64,000 nt of DNA from Gottschalkia acidurici 9a. Its GTDB lineage: Bacteria; Bacillota; Clostridia; Tissierellales; Gottschalkiaceae. The stretch's first letter is position 1. Every line of letters begins with the position of its first letter. Where the stretch lies: the NCBI RefSeq assembly GCF_000299355.1, contig NC_018664.1, positions 2,927,993 through 2,991,992 of the forward strand, written 5' to 3'. Both the position numbers and the translations under genes were made by a program. Of the stretch, positions 47,618 through 56,384 are shown in pieces. Under the pieces are notes generated by a model. The model searched no databases, was not told the origin of the DNA, and worked only from the letters and a program-made list of their open reading frames with translations.

Positions 47618-50600
47618 TTAATTAATACCTAATTCTTCATCAAATATTTTATATCTTTCCTTTTCCTTTTTTCCCTGCATTTTTTTTAAAATCTGTTCTT
47701 GAACTTGAATGGGAGGTACTGGAAACTTAATTTTCTTTAACTCACTTTGTAATAACTTACCTCCATTGGGTCTCCTTTTTAAATAACTGAAGTCTAATCT
47801 ATTAAAAATTTCTACTAAAAACTCTTCTTTAAGAATATTCTTGTTTACTCTAATAACATGAGCATGATTATTTACCCAAGATTTACCTTCAACTTTATAT
47901 GCTGTTTCTTTAAATTCATCCCAGCGTGCTCCGTCTTCACCAATTAAAACTAAATCTTCATCAAAAATATAGTCAGTAATTTTACCTACAACCCCCGAAG
48001 CACCATAATAAGGAATATCACCAGAAGTTCTGTCCGACTTTTTTACAGGCTTACGCATGTAGTCTAATATTTCTACCATATCTTCATTTTCCAATGACTC
48101 AATAGGATATTTATCAGTTGATAGATAAATATTTTCAAGTGCTTCAATAAATATCTTAGCTATAAATCTATCAGACGATAAATCTAGCATTTCATGTAGC
48201 ATCTCAATTTTTACATGTTTTACAAGATTACTATGGATTTCAGGTAAATCTTCTCCTAAATAATTTTTGTAAATATAAGTACTTACTTTCTCTATATTAT
48301 TCAATGAATTTTCATCGTAAAGCATCGAATTAATTTTTCTGTCTTTATTATTAGGATAAGGATGAATTCCCTCATATTTTCTTCTATCTGAATGTTCATA
48401 CCCAAGAAACATTAGTTCATCTTCTTTATCTTTAGAATTAGCAACTACTATTTTATTATTATAGGTAAGCATAAAAAACATCAGTTTTTCCACTTCAGTA
48501 TCAAAATGTTTTTTATCTGTTAATGTATTAATATACTCATCTAAATCAATTTCATCACTTAATAAGTTTAAATACTCACTAAAAATACTCTTATTATTAG
48601 CATAGTCAAAGTCACTCTTTTTACCTGGCTTTAAATTATCCAAAAACTCTTTTGCAATATTCTCAGCCATTTTCCATTCATCATTACTTCTTCTAATCAT
48701 AAATAAGTTGACTGTTCTTTGTCCTGTGGCAAGAAAAGTTTGCGTTCCAAACTCAACAATTCCAACTACCTTAAAATACTTAAGCATCAATTTTCTTGCT
48801 TTTGAATGTATACCTGAATTTAATAAAATTGTAGCAGGTAAAATTAAACTTGCATATCCACCTTCTCTTAATAAATGCTTAGCTCTCTCAATGAATAGAC
48901 ATTCAATATCATCACTTTTGTCACTTACTTCATCAAATAATTCAAAGCTATCCTGACTATCTTGGATTGTAAGTTTAAAGTTTTCTACCGAATATGGTGG
49001 GTTAGCCTCGAGAACATCAAAATTTCCATTATCAATATTCTTACTAGCTAAAAGTTTACCCCTATACTTATCTGAATCAAATTTATCTAGCCCGTCAGCA
49101 TAAAGAATATTTACATCCCCTTCTCCATTTAAGAAACATGCTATCTTAGATGTTTTAACTAATCTGAAGTCCTTTTCAATACCATATACAAATTCTCTAG
49201 TCCAATTAAATGAAGTCTGCCATCCTGACAATCTATCTATTTGTCTTCTACTTTTTAAGTCTTTATCTGTAAGTCTTTGCAATACTTCATCTATTCTCTC
49301 TATTCCTTCCGTTAAAAAATGTCCACTACCACATGCATAGTCAATTAAGTAGGGCAAAAAGAACTCTTCCCTTCTTTCAATCTTATCCTTAATAATTTTT
49401 TCATAAGGAATAGATCTACTGTTGAATTCAGCTATAGGCAGTGCAGTAAAAAACTGACCTGTTTCTTGTTTCATACCTATATTTAAAAGCTTCTCGAAAA
49501 AGTATCCTAAAAAGGGTTGTTTATGTGTTCCTTTTAACTCATATTTTTCTAGTAACTTAACAACTGATTTGACTATTTCAGCATTTTCTTTAAAAGTTCT
49601 TTCATCCAATATTTCTTTAAATGCAAATTCACTACTTTTATATATCCTAAATTGTTTAAAAAGATCTCGTATCTCTTTACTTACGTGATTTAGATCATGA
49701 GGAATTCTTGCTAAAACTTGATCTACTTCTTCACTTAATTCAACTAACTCTATATCTAAGTAATCTGTTACACCTGTTCTATAAAGCTTACTTAAACGTT
49801 CAAGTACTTGAACTGGTTCTTCATCAAATTTCCACTGAAATTCCATTTCATAATCTTCATCTACAGCTTGGTCTTCATCTACTATTTTACTTAAGATAAG
49901 GTTAAAAATAACATTGTATGCATTATTTTTATCAGAAATAACATTTCTCCTTAATATCTCAGCAAAAGTATTAAATATTGTTCCATCTATATTCTTATCA
50001 AATTTATCAACATCATAAATGCTTAGGGGTTGTAAATCTTTCTGCTTAATTCCTGAAAATTTTACATTATAAGGTGTTGAGTCCTCATCAAAAATTCCTT
50101 TTATTTGAAAATTCTTATCCCAGTTCTCATAAATTTCTTTTTGGTTTTTGCAAGAAATAAATCTTGACATCTCTATAATATTAGACTTATAACGAATACC
50201 ATTATTGGTCAAATTTGATGTGTAGAGTACAACAAACTTGGCATTCTTGTCATTAAGATAATAGTTAAACAACTGTTCTTTATTGTAATCATTTGTCATA
50301 ATAATTTTTTCAGCCGAATTATAAGGTTCTCCCCAAACTTTACAATCGATCATAATATAAGCTTTATCTGTTGTGTCTTTGACTAAAATATCTAGATATC
50401 CTCCTACCCTCCATCTCTTTTCAAGCTCAATTTGAGGTGGTGCATACCCTTTCATTAATAATCTATCAACACATTCCAATACCACGAGATTCTCCCTTTG
50501 ACTAAAGTTACATGTTGTCTCTCTACCTTTTGCAATATCATCTCCATAGTTTATTTTACACTTACTTAGTTCATCATTGCTCAAGTCAACAATAATAGTA

Positions 50601-50710
50601 TAACTACCATGTTTAGTATATTCTTTCTGCCAGCAACTAGTTTGACCTGATATTAAACTAAAATCTAACCCTGATAATGTTTGCTCTATAAAACTTTTAT
50701 TAAATGACAT
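47618..50710 (-). CDS. Type IIG-like restriction-modification protein (nuclease, N6-adenine methylase and specificity in one chain)
   Basis: 1030 residues. Order: N-terminal HSDR_N-type nuclease with RWRVGGYLDILVKD and YIMIDCKVWG (D...DCK core, about 105-140); helical linker; N6-adenine methylase with motif I LIDYACGSGHFLTEG and NPPY in VLEANPPYSVENF; C-terminal target-recognition domain (IPYYGASGVVGKITDYIFDE, RPNGGKLLQSELKKI) like half of HsdS. Such fused enzymes cut and methylate at a site set by the TRD. AAGGAGG 8 bases before the ATG. It is the main cargo of the cassette between att repeats C and A. Confidence 0.88.
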   Translation of the reverse strand: MSFNKSFIEQTLSGLDFSLISGQTSCWQKEYTKHGSYTIIVDLSNDELSKCKINYGDDIAKGRETTCNFSQRENLVVLECVDRLLMKGYAPPQIELEKRWRVGGYLDILVKDTTDKAYIMIDCKVWGEPYNSAEKIIMTNDYNKEQLFNYYLNDKNAKFVVLYTSNLTNNGIRYKSNIIEMSRFISCKNQKEIYENWDKNFQIKGIFDEDSTPYNVKFSGIKQKDLQPLSIYDVDKFDKNIDGTIFNTFAEILRRNVISDKNNAYNVIFNLILSKIVDEDQAVDEDYEMEFQWKFDEEPVQVLERLSKLYRTGVTDYLDIELVELSEEVDQVLARIPHDLNHVSKEIRDLFKQFRIYKSSEFAFKEILDERTFKENAEIVKSVVKLLEKYELKGTHKQPFLGYFFEKLLNIGMKQETGQFFTALPIAEFNSRSIPYEKIIKDKIERREEFFLPYLIDYACGSGHFLTEGIERIDEVLQRLTDKDLKSRRQIDRLSGWQTSFNWTREFVYGIEKDFRLVKTSKIACFLNGEGDVNILYADGLDKFDSDKYRGKLLASKNIDNGNFDVLEANPPYSVENFKLTIQDSQDSFELFDEVSDKSDDIECLFIERAKHLLREGGYASLILPATILLNSGIHSKARKLMLKYFKVVGIVEFGTQTFLATGQRTVNLFMIRRSNDEWKMAENIAKEFLDNLKPGKKSDFDYANNKSIFSEYLNLLSDEIDLDEYINTLTDKKHFDTEVEKLMFFMLTYNNKIVVANSKDKEDELMFLGYEHSDRRKYEGIHPYPNNKDRKINSMLYDENSLNNIEKVSTYIYKNYLGEDLPEIHSNLVKHVKIEMLHEMLDLSSDRFIAKIFIEALENIYLSTDKYPIESLENEDMVEILDYMRKPVKKSDRTSGDIPYYGASGVVGKITDYIFDEDLVLIGEDGARWDEFKETAYKVEGKSWVNNHAHVIRVNKNILKEEFLVEIFNRLDFSYLKRRPNGGKLLQSELKKIKFPVPPIQVQEQILKKMQGKKEKERYKIFDEELGIN

Positions 50711-51005
50711 TTTATCAACCTCCTTTTGAACTGTATAAATAAATTATACTCTATTTTTCCAAAAAGTAAAGAACAGAGTTCTGTTTTTTTCGTTTTAAAC
50801 CATTATTTTATTCAAAACAGTTCTATGTTTAATCTTAAAAATATTAAAAGCCGCATTTATTTTTAATACGGCTCAACACTTCTTTGACTAAAAGCTTTAT
50901 TTCATTATAATACAGCTTGGCTTATATTCTATTATAGTAATATATCAGAATACAAAAAGAGATATTTAAAATTAAGTTTTTACATTAATTACTACCAAAC
51001 CTCTG

Positions 51006-51027
51006 TCACTTATGATATGTTTCCGTA
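51006..51027 (-). repeat. rlmH-type att repeat B, 22 bases from the rlmH stop
   Basis: Plus strand TCACTTATGATATG-TTTCCGTA. It shares TCACTTATGATATG with repeat D and lacks two bases in the middle. The gap 50711-51005 is AT-rich and has no gene. Confidence 0.7.
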
Positions 51028-51049
51028 TACACTATATAAAAAACCGCAG

Positions 51050-51070
51050 TTACTTGTGGTACGGTTCACC
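51050..51070 (-). repeat. Native att site A: 3' end of rlmH
   Basis: The last seven codons of rlmH, plus strand TTACTTGTGGTACGGTTCAC plus C, encode GEPYHK-stop. In staphylococci the equivalent GEAYHK-stop is the attachment site for SCC cassettes. Repeats B to H are copies of this sequence. Confidence 0.85.
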
Positions 51071-51529
51071 CCGACTAATCCTGAATCCTCTATAGACTTG
51101 CTCTAAGAGTATCATCTTCATCAACTGATGTGGGAAAGTCATCTTAGAAAATGATAATTTATAGTCACTTTTTTTGAGCACCTCATCTGACAATCCTAAT
51201 GAACCACCTATAACAAAAGTTATATCACTCTTTCCATCTAACATTATCTTGTCTATTTTCTCGGAGAACTTTTCAGAAGTTAATTGTTCTCCATCTATAG
51301 CTAGTGCTATTAAATACGAATTTTCTTTTATCTTGGATAAAAGCTTAGCTCCCTCTTTATTTTTAATTATATTTTCCTCCTGAAGGCTTAGTTTCTCTGG
51401 TGCTTTTTCATCTTGCACCTCTATGAAGTTTAGTTTACAGTATTTTGATAATCGCTTTGCATATTCTTTTATTCCGTCTTCTAAATATTTTTCTTTTATT
51501 TTTCCTACTGATGCTATAGTTATATTCAT
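51050..51529 (-). CDS. rlmH: 23S rRNA (pseudouridine-1915-N3)-methyltransferase
   Basis: 159 residues, full length. A SPOUT-fold enzyme that methylates pseudouridine 1915 in helix 69 of 23S rRNA. Key parts: [45 protein letters not shown] (knot glycine loop), and [20 protein letters not shown], then [10 protein letters not shown]. Its 3' end is the integration target of the neighbouring cassettes and stays intact, so the gene is still functional. Core gene of the wal locus. Confidence 0.97.
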   Translation of the reverse strand: MNITIASVGKIKEKYLEDGIKEYAKRLSKYCKLNFIEVQDEKAPEKLSLQEENIIKNKEGAKLLSKIKENSYLIALAIDGEQLTSEKFSEKIDKIMLDGKSDITFVIGGSLGLSDEVLKKSDYKLSFSKMTFPHQLMKMILLEQVYRGFRISRGEPYHK

Positions 51530-51544
51530 TATTTCACCTTCACT

Positions 51545-51712
51545 TTATACTACTAAAAACCTAGGAGGATCATTACAATAGTCACATTTATGGGGACTTG
51601 ACCAATCTGTAAAGCTTACTTTATCTAACTCATATATATCAGGTGACTGTTCATAATCATCTACAAACTCATCTAATGCGTCTTCTAAGTGTTCATTACA
51701 AACTACATACAT
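51545..51712 (-). CDS. CxxH/CxxC motif protein (YyzF-like)
   Basis: 55 residues, too short for most gene callers. MYVVCNEHLEDALDEFVDDY followed by DIYELDKVSFTDWSSP and CDYCN: the CxxH and CxxC pairs bind zinc. It is a recognised small family found next to rlmH in Firmicutes. Start ATG 51712 has GGGAG about 9 bases upstream. Confidence 0.88.
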   Translation of the reverse strand: MYVVCNEHLEDALDEFVDDYEQSPDIYELDKVSFTDWSSPHKCDYCNDPPRFLVV

Positions 51713-51802
51713 TTATATCACTCCCAACTTTGGTTTTCTTTTATTGTACTATATTCTTCACCTTTTTGTAAAAAAATATAGATTCTTTAAGAATAGTGTA
51801 AA

Positions 51803-51824
51803 AGCCTGGCTAACTTGCCAGGCT
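51803..51824 (-). terminator. Terminator after htrA
   Basis: AGCCTGGC / GCCAGGCT, 6-base loop, then TTTT on the minus strand. Confidence 0.85.
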
Positions 51825-51837
51825 ATATATATTATAC

Positions 51838-53061
51838 TTATTCTGTTTTTTCTCCCAGAGTTAATTCCACTTTTGTTTCTTTATCTTCTGTAATTATTCC
51901 TACTTTAACTTTATCTCCTGGTTTATATTTATATAGTTCTTTTCTTAGGGTTTCAAGAGAGTCTATTTTTTTATCATCTAAGCTTACTACTATATTCATC
52001 TTTTTTATTCCTGCTTTATCAGCTGGTGAACCTGGTTCTACATCAGATACTACTATACCTTCCTCAACACCTAAATCTATTCCAGCTGCTTTATATCTTG
52101 CTACAGAGTTTCCAACTATACCCATATATACATTAGTGTATTTACCTTGTTTTATAACTTGATCAATTATAGGTTTGGCAATATTTATAGGTAGTGCGAA
52201 TCCTAGCCCTTCAGCAGATTTTAACTTTAATGTATTTATACCTATTACTTCACCTTTCGAGTTTAGTAATGGTCCTCCACTATTTCCATTATTTATAGAT
52301 GCATCTGTCTGAATAAGGTTCTCTATTTTATTATACTGATCTACTTGTATTGTTCTGTTTAATCCACTTATATATCCTGCAGTAACTGTTCTTTCAAATT
52401 CTAGTCCTAATGGATTTCCGATTGCAACAGCTATTTCACCTATATTTAATTTATCAGAATCTCCTAGATCTGCTGCTGGATAGTTACTTCCATCTACTTT
52501 TATTATAGCTAGGTCTAGTGCTTTTTCAAACCATAATACTTTTCCTGGCTTCTTATCCCCATTTTCAAACATAACTGTTATGTTCTGAGCAGCCCCATCT
52601 CCTATAACGTGAGAATTTGTAAGTATATATCCATTACTATCTATTATAACTCCTGAACCTGTCCCTTGAACTGGTCTTTGTTGAAAGAAAAGGTCTCCTC
52701 TCATTTCAATTGTAGTTATACCTACTACTGATTTCATCGCCTTTTTAGCTACTGCTTCTACAGTAGTCGGTTCATCTTTTGGAGTAATATTTATTTGTTG
52801 ATTACTTCCATTAGGATATTTACCTGATAAAGTATTCTTATAAATAAATGGAGTAAGTAATGACGCAATAATTCCACCAATTATTGCTGATATTATAGCT
52901 ACTGTAAAGTATGATGCATTACTTCTTGGCTTTTTCTTATTCGGATCATTATTTCCACTATATCCATATTGGTTATTTTGATAAGTACCTTTATTTTCTT
53001 CATCCATTAATCTAAAGTTCACATCATTGTTGTCTAAATTATCATTGTTTTCATTATTCAT
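51838..53061 (-). CDS. htrA: HtrA-like S1C serine protease with PDZ domain
   Basis: 407 residues, membrane-anchored envelope quality-control protease. A charged cytoplasmic N-terminus, one membrane helix (FTVAIISAIIGGIIASLL, about 52-70), then the trypsin-like domain with catalytic His in TNSHVIG, Asp in DLAIIKV, Ser in NNGNSGGPLL, and a C-terminal PDZ domain (GIVVSDVEPGSPADKAGI). GGAGG 7 bases before the ATG. Member of the conserved wal gene cluster. Confidence 0.95.
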   Translation of the reverse strand: MNNENNDNLDNNDVNFRLMDEENKGTYQNNQYGYSGNNDPNKKKPRSNASYFTVAIISAIIGGIIASLLTPFIYKNTLSGKYPNGSNQQINITPKDEPTTVEAVAKKAMKSVVGITTIEMRGDLFFQQRPVQGTGSGVIIDSNGYILTNSHVIGDGAAQNITVMFENGDKKPGKVLWFEKALDLAIIKVDGSNYPAADLGDSDKLNIGEIAVAIGNPLGLEFERTVTAGYISGLNRTIQVDQYNKIENLIQTDASINNGNSGGPLLNSKGEVIGINTLKLKSAEGLGFALPINIAKPIIDQVIKQGKYTNVYMGIVGNSVARYKAAGIDLGVEEGIVVSDVEPGSPADKAGIKKMNIVVSLDDKKIDSLETLRKELYKYKPGDKVKVGIITEDKETKVELTLGEKTE

Positions 53062-53097
53062 GATTTTTTCCTCCTAAAAATTTAATAGAATGAAACT

Positions 53098-53892
53098 TTA
53101 CAACTTGTATACTTTAGTTGCTTTATCCCTAAATGTAACACCTAAAGATATATCATTAGATACATTTATTCCACTTTCATTTAGAATATTTGATACAGTT
53201 TGATATGCTAACTCCGGGAAATTATTCTCTCTACTTAAATGTCCTAGTAATACCTTTTCATTATTCCCCATTAATACTTCCTTTAACAAGTTTCCTGCAT
53301 CATCATTAGAAAGATGTCCTTGTTCGCCAGCTACTCTTTTTTTAAGAAACCAAGGATAGCTTCCCAGTCTAAGCATCTCTGTATCATGATTTGATTCTAT
53401 TACTAAAAGGTTTGAGTTTTTTATTTTATTTTTTATTTCATGATCTATACAACCTGTATCTGTAACTATACTTATTTTTTTGTCTTTATTATAAAAACTG
53501 TATCCGACAGGTTCAACTGCATCATGAAAGACTTTAAATGGTACTATACCTAAGTCTCCTACTTCAAAATCACTATTAGTTTTAAATACTTTTATATTTT
53601 CTTCTTTTATCTTTCCCAATTCAGCTCTCATATTATTCCATGTATTTTCATTTGCATATATAGGTATATCAAATCTCCTTGAGAGTATTCCAGCTCCTTT
53701 TATATGATCCTTATGTTCATGAGTTATAAGTATACAGTCTATTGTGCTTGCTTCTATTTCTATACTTGAAAGTAACTCTTGCACCCTTTTTCCACTTAGT
53801 CCTACATCTACAAGTACTCTTATTTTTTCAGTCTCTATATATTGACAGTTACCACTACTTCCACTAGCTAGCGAACAAAATTTTATCGTCAT
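53098..53892 (-). CDS. walJ: MBL-fold metallohydrolase WalJ/YycJ
   Basis: 264 residues. Metallo-beta-lactamase fold with the zinc motif THEHKDH near residue 60, then VFHDAVEPVGYSF, TDTGCID and a C-terminal LLGHLSRENN. In Bacillus the protein coordinates cell division and DNA repair and is encoded with walRK. GGAGG before the ATG. 36 bases upstream of htrA in the same direction. Confidence 0.92.
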   Translation of the reverse strand: MTIKFCSLASGSSGNCQYIETEKIRVLVDVGLSGKRVQELLSSIEIEASTIDCILITHEHKDHIKGAGILSRRFDIPIYANENTWNNMRAELGKIKEENIKVFKTNSDFEVGDLGIVPFKVFHDAVEPVGYSFYNKDKKISIVTDTGCIDHEIKNKIKNSNLLVIESNHDTEMLRLGSYPWFLKKRVAGEQGHLSNDDAGNLLKEVLMGNNEKVLLGHLSRENNFPELAYQTVSNILNESGINVSNDISLGVTFRDKATKVYKL

Positions 53893-54060
53893 ATTATGCC
53901 TCCATCTTTTTCATCTAATATAATAATTATATCATAAAGAAGTCTTTTAATTTTTCTCTAGCTATATCGATTAGACTGGATTTTAATAGATATTCCTTCA
54001 CCTATCTAGCAATATATTCAAAAAAAATAGAGAGAATAGAATGTGAACCTTTGTTAAAGG

Positions 54061-55314
54061 CTACTTTTCTATTCTCTCTACTTTTGCACCTAATTTTGTT
54101 AACTTCTTTTCTATATCCTCATATCCCCTATATATATGATATGCGTCTTGTACTTCCGTTTCTCCCTCTGCCATAAGTCCAGCTATAACTAATGCTGCTC
54201 CTGCTCTTAAGTCGGTAGCTTTTACTATAGCTCCACTCAAGGTATCTACACCTTCTATTACTGCTGTTCTCTCATCTACTCTTATATTTGCTCCCATTTT
54301 CTTTAGTTCATCAGTAAATTTAAATCTTCCCTCAAATATATCTTCAGTAACTATGCTTGTACCCTTTGCAATTGTAAGTAGTGAAGTCATAGGTTGTTGT
54401 AAATCTGTAGGAAATCCTGGATAAGGAAGCGTTTTTATGTTAACACAGCTCATTTTATCATTTCCTATTACTCTAACAAAATCTCCACCTTCAATAACTT
54501 CTACACCCATTTCTCTCAATTTAGCAGTTATTGCTTCTAAATGCTTTGGTATTATATTCTTTACAGTTACATCTCCTTTTGTAGCAGCTGATGCTATCAT
54601 ATATGTTCCTGCCTCTATCTGATCTGGTATAACGTTATGAGTACAACCATGTAACTCTTTTACTCCCGTTATTTTTATTACATCAGTACCTGCTCCTTTT
54701 ATATCTGCTCCCATAGCATTTAAAAGATTTGATGTATCAACTATATGTGGCTCTTTAGCTGCATTTTCTATTATTGTTGTGCCTTCTGCCATTACAGCAG
54801 CCATCATAATATTTATAGTTGCACCTACACTTACCACATCTAAATATATAGTAGTTCCTATCAATCTCTCTGCACTACATCTTATTATCCCGTGGTCTAT
54901 TTCTACCTTTGCTCCTAGTGCTTCGAATCCCTTTATATGCTGATCTATCGGTCTACTACCTATATCACATCCACCCGGATATGCTATTTCCACTTTTTTA
55001 AATCGTCCTAAACCTGCCCCTAATAAGTAATATGACGCTCTAAGTTTTCCTGTTAAGTCATTTAGTGCTCTGCATTCTTTTATATTAGTAGTATCTATAT
55101 TTACATCTCCATCTTTTACATCTATGTCTGCACCTAATTCTTTCATTATATCCACTAAGCACATAGCATCATCTATTAATGGAAGATTCTCTATTCTATA
55201 TTTATCTCCTGCTAACAAAGTAGCTGGTATTACAGGTAGTGCTGCGTTCTTAAATCCACTTATTTCAACTTCTCCATTTAATCTAACTCCACCTTGTATA
55301 AGTAATCTTGCCAT
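54061..55314 (-). CDS. murA: UDP-N-acetylglucosamine 1-carboxyvinyltransferase
   Basis: First committed enzyme of peptidoglycan synthesis, transferring enolpyruvate from PEP to UDP-GlcNAc; target of fosfomycin. 417 residues, complete. The catalytic Cys116 lies in [25 protein letters not shown] and [13 protein letters not shown] are conserved. No strong ribosome site precedes the ATG at 55314. Its place between yycI and walJ is less usual for the wal cluster. Confidence 0.95.
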   Translation of the reverse strand: MARLLIQGGVRLNGEVEISGFKNAALPVIPATLLAGDKYRIENLPLIDDAMCLVDIMKELGADIDVKDGDVNIDTTNIKECRALNDLTGKLRASYYLLGAGLGRFKKVEIAYPGGCDIGSRPIDQHIKGFEALGAKVEIDHGIIRCSAERLIGTTIYLDVVSVGATINIMMAAVMAEGTTIIENAAKEPHIVDTSNLLNAMGADIKGAGTDVIKITGVKELHGCTHNVIPDQIEAGTYMIASAATKGDVTVKNIIPKHLEAITAKLREMGVEVIEGGDFVRVIGNDKMSCVNIKTLPYPGFPTDLQQPMTSLLTIAKGTSIVTEDIFEGRFKFTDELKKMGANIRVDERTAVIEGVDTLSGAIVKATDLRAGAALVIAGLMAEGETEVQDAYHIYRGYEDIEKKLTKLGAKVERIEK

Positions 55315-55441
55315 GTGTTTGAACTAACTTAAAGTCAGTTTCTGCCACCTCTCTTTCCTCTATACCTTTTCACTTTAGTTAATTATCAACTTATATTATA
55401 CTATATTTTTTACTACTATGTATCTATTTTATCAATAAAAA

Positions 55442-55467
55442 ATAGAAGAGCCAAATAGCTCTTCTAT
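55442..55467 (-). terminator. Terminator after yycI
   Basis: ATAGAAGAGC / GCTCTTCTAT, 6-base loop, just beyond the yycI stop. Confidence 0.8.
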
Positions 55468-55480
55468 AAGTATATCCTAG

Positions 55481-56338
55481 CTAACTATCTTCTAGAAACG
55501 CTTTACTCCCATCTTCAAATACAAATCGCCAAGTTGGAATAGCTTTTCCACCCCTTGCGTCTCTAAACCTATCACTTTTTTCATACACAGTTGGTTTAAA
55601 ATAATAGCAAACACTTATCTCTTTTATTGTTTTTCCGTAGTACTCTTCTCTTGTTAATATTCTTAATAGTGCTTTAGATGTTGAGGATACACTGATCATG
55701 TTGTTACTTTTTTCAATACTATCAACCCAGTATCTCTCAAAAGATATAACTCCTTGATTAGATACTTCTAATATCATGTAAGTTTCTTCTATTACTATAT
55801 CTTTCAAAACTTTATTATATTCTATTTTATAGATACCATCTTTCTCTTTGGCATATCCTAACTTAAAGTCATCAGTTTTGAACTTTTTTTCTTCTATAAA
55901 AGACTTTGCCTTATCTAGAGCCTCTTTTAATAATATGTTTTCTTTTTTAACTCCTTTTTGTTGAAGAAAATAATTTTTATATACTATTTTTTTATTATTG
56001 TTCTCCAACCTTAATATTTCATTACCATTTTTATAAGTGATAACTCCATTCTTTTCTTCTTCCTCTACGTATTTCTCTAGAAACCTATCCGCAACAACCT
56101 CTGGCTTATACTTCTCGTACTCTATAGATATTACAGGTAAAGAGGGGATCTCTTTTGGTATATCTGTTTCTAATTTTATATCTTTTTCAGAAAGAAGTTT
56201 AACTATATCTGTTAAAAAGTCATTATCTGTACTCAAATCATGTTTATTTGAATCTACAACGAATAAAACATATGCTAGAAAGGTATTTGTAATAATAAAT
56301 GCTATAATTAAGATGTTTTTGGCCTTAGACCAATCCAT
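55481..56338 (-). CDS. yycI: WalRK regulator YycI
   Basis: About 285 residues. One N-terminal membrane helix (SKAKNILIIAFIITNTFLAYVLF) and an extracellular PepSY-like domain ending IPTWRFVFEDG. YycI forms a complex with YycH and WalK at the membrane and tunes kinase activity. The start M (MDWSKAKN) at 56338 is typical of the family and has GGATGGTG upstream; ATG 56350 is less likely. Follows yycH by about 50 bases. Confidence 0.88.
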   Translation of the reverse strand: MDWSKAKNILIIAFIITNTFLAYVLFVVDSNKHDLSTDNDFLTDIVKLLSEKDIKLETDIPKEIPSLPVISIEYEKYKPEVVADRFLEKYVEEEEKNGVITYKNGNEILRLENNNKKIVYKNYFLQQKGVKKENILLKEALDKAKSFIEEKKFKTDDFKLGYAKEKDGIYKIEYNKVLKDIVIEETYMILEVSNQGVISFERYWVDSIEKSNNMISVSSTSKALLRILTREEYYGKTIKEISVCYYFKPTVYEKSDRFRDARGGKAIPTWRFVFEDGSKAFLEDS

Positions 56339-56384
56339 ATATTTCACCATCCAGAATTTGTTTTATATTTTAACATTACGTTTT

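Noticed and set aside
12712..51070. CRISPR array formed by the rlmH-like repeats
   Set aside because: Copies are kilobases apart and have genes between them; there are no regular spacers or cas genes.
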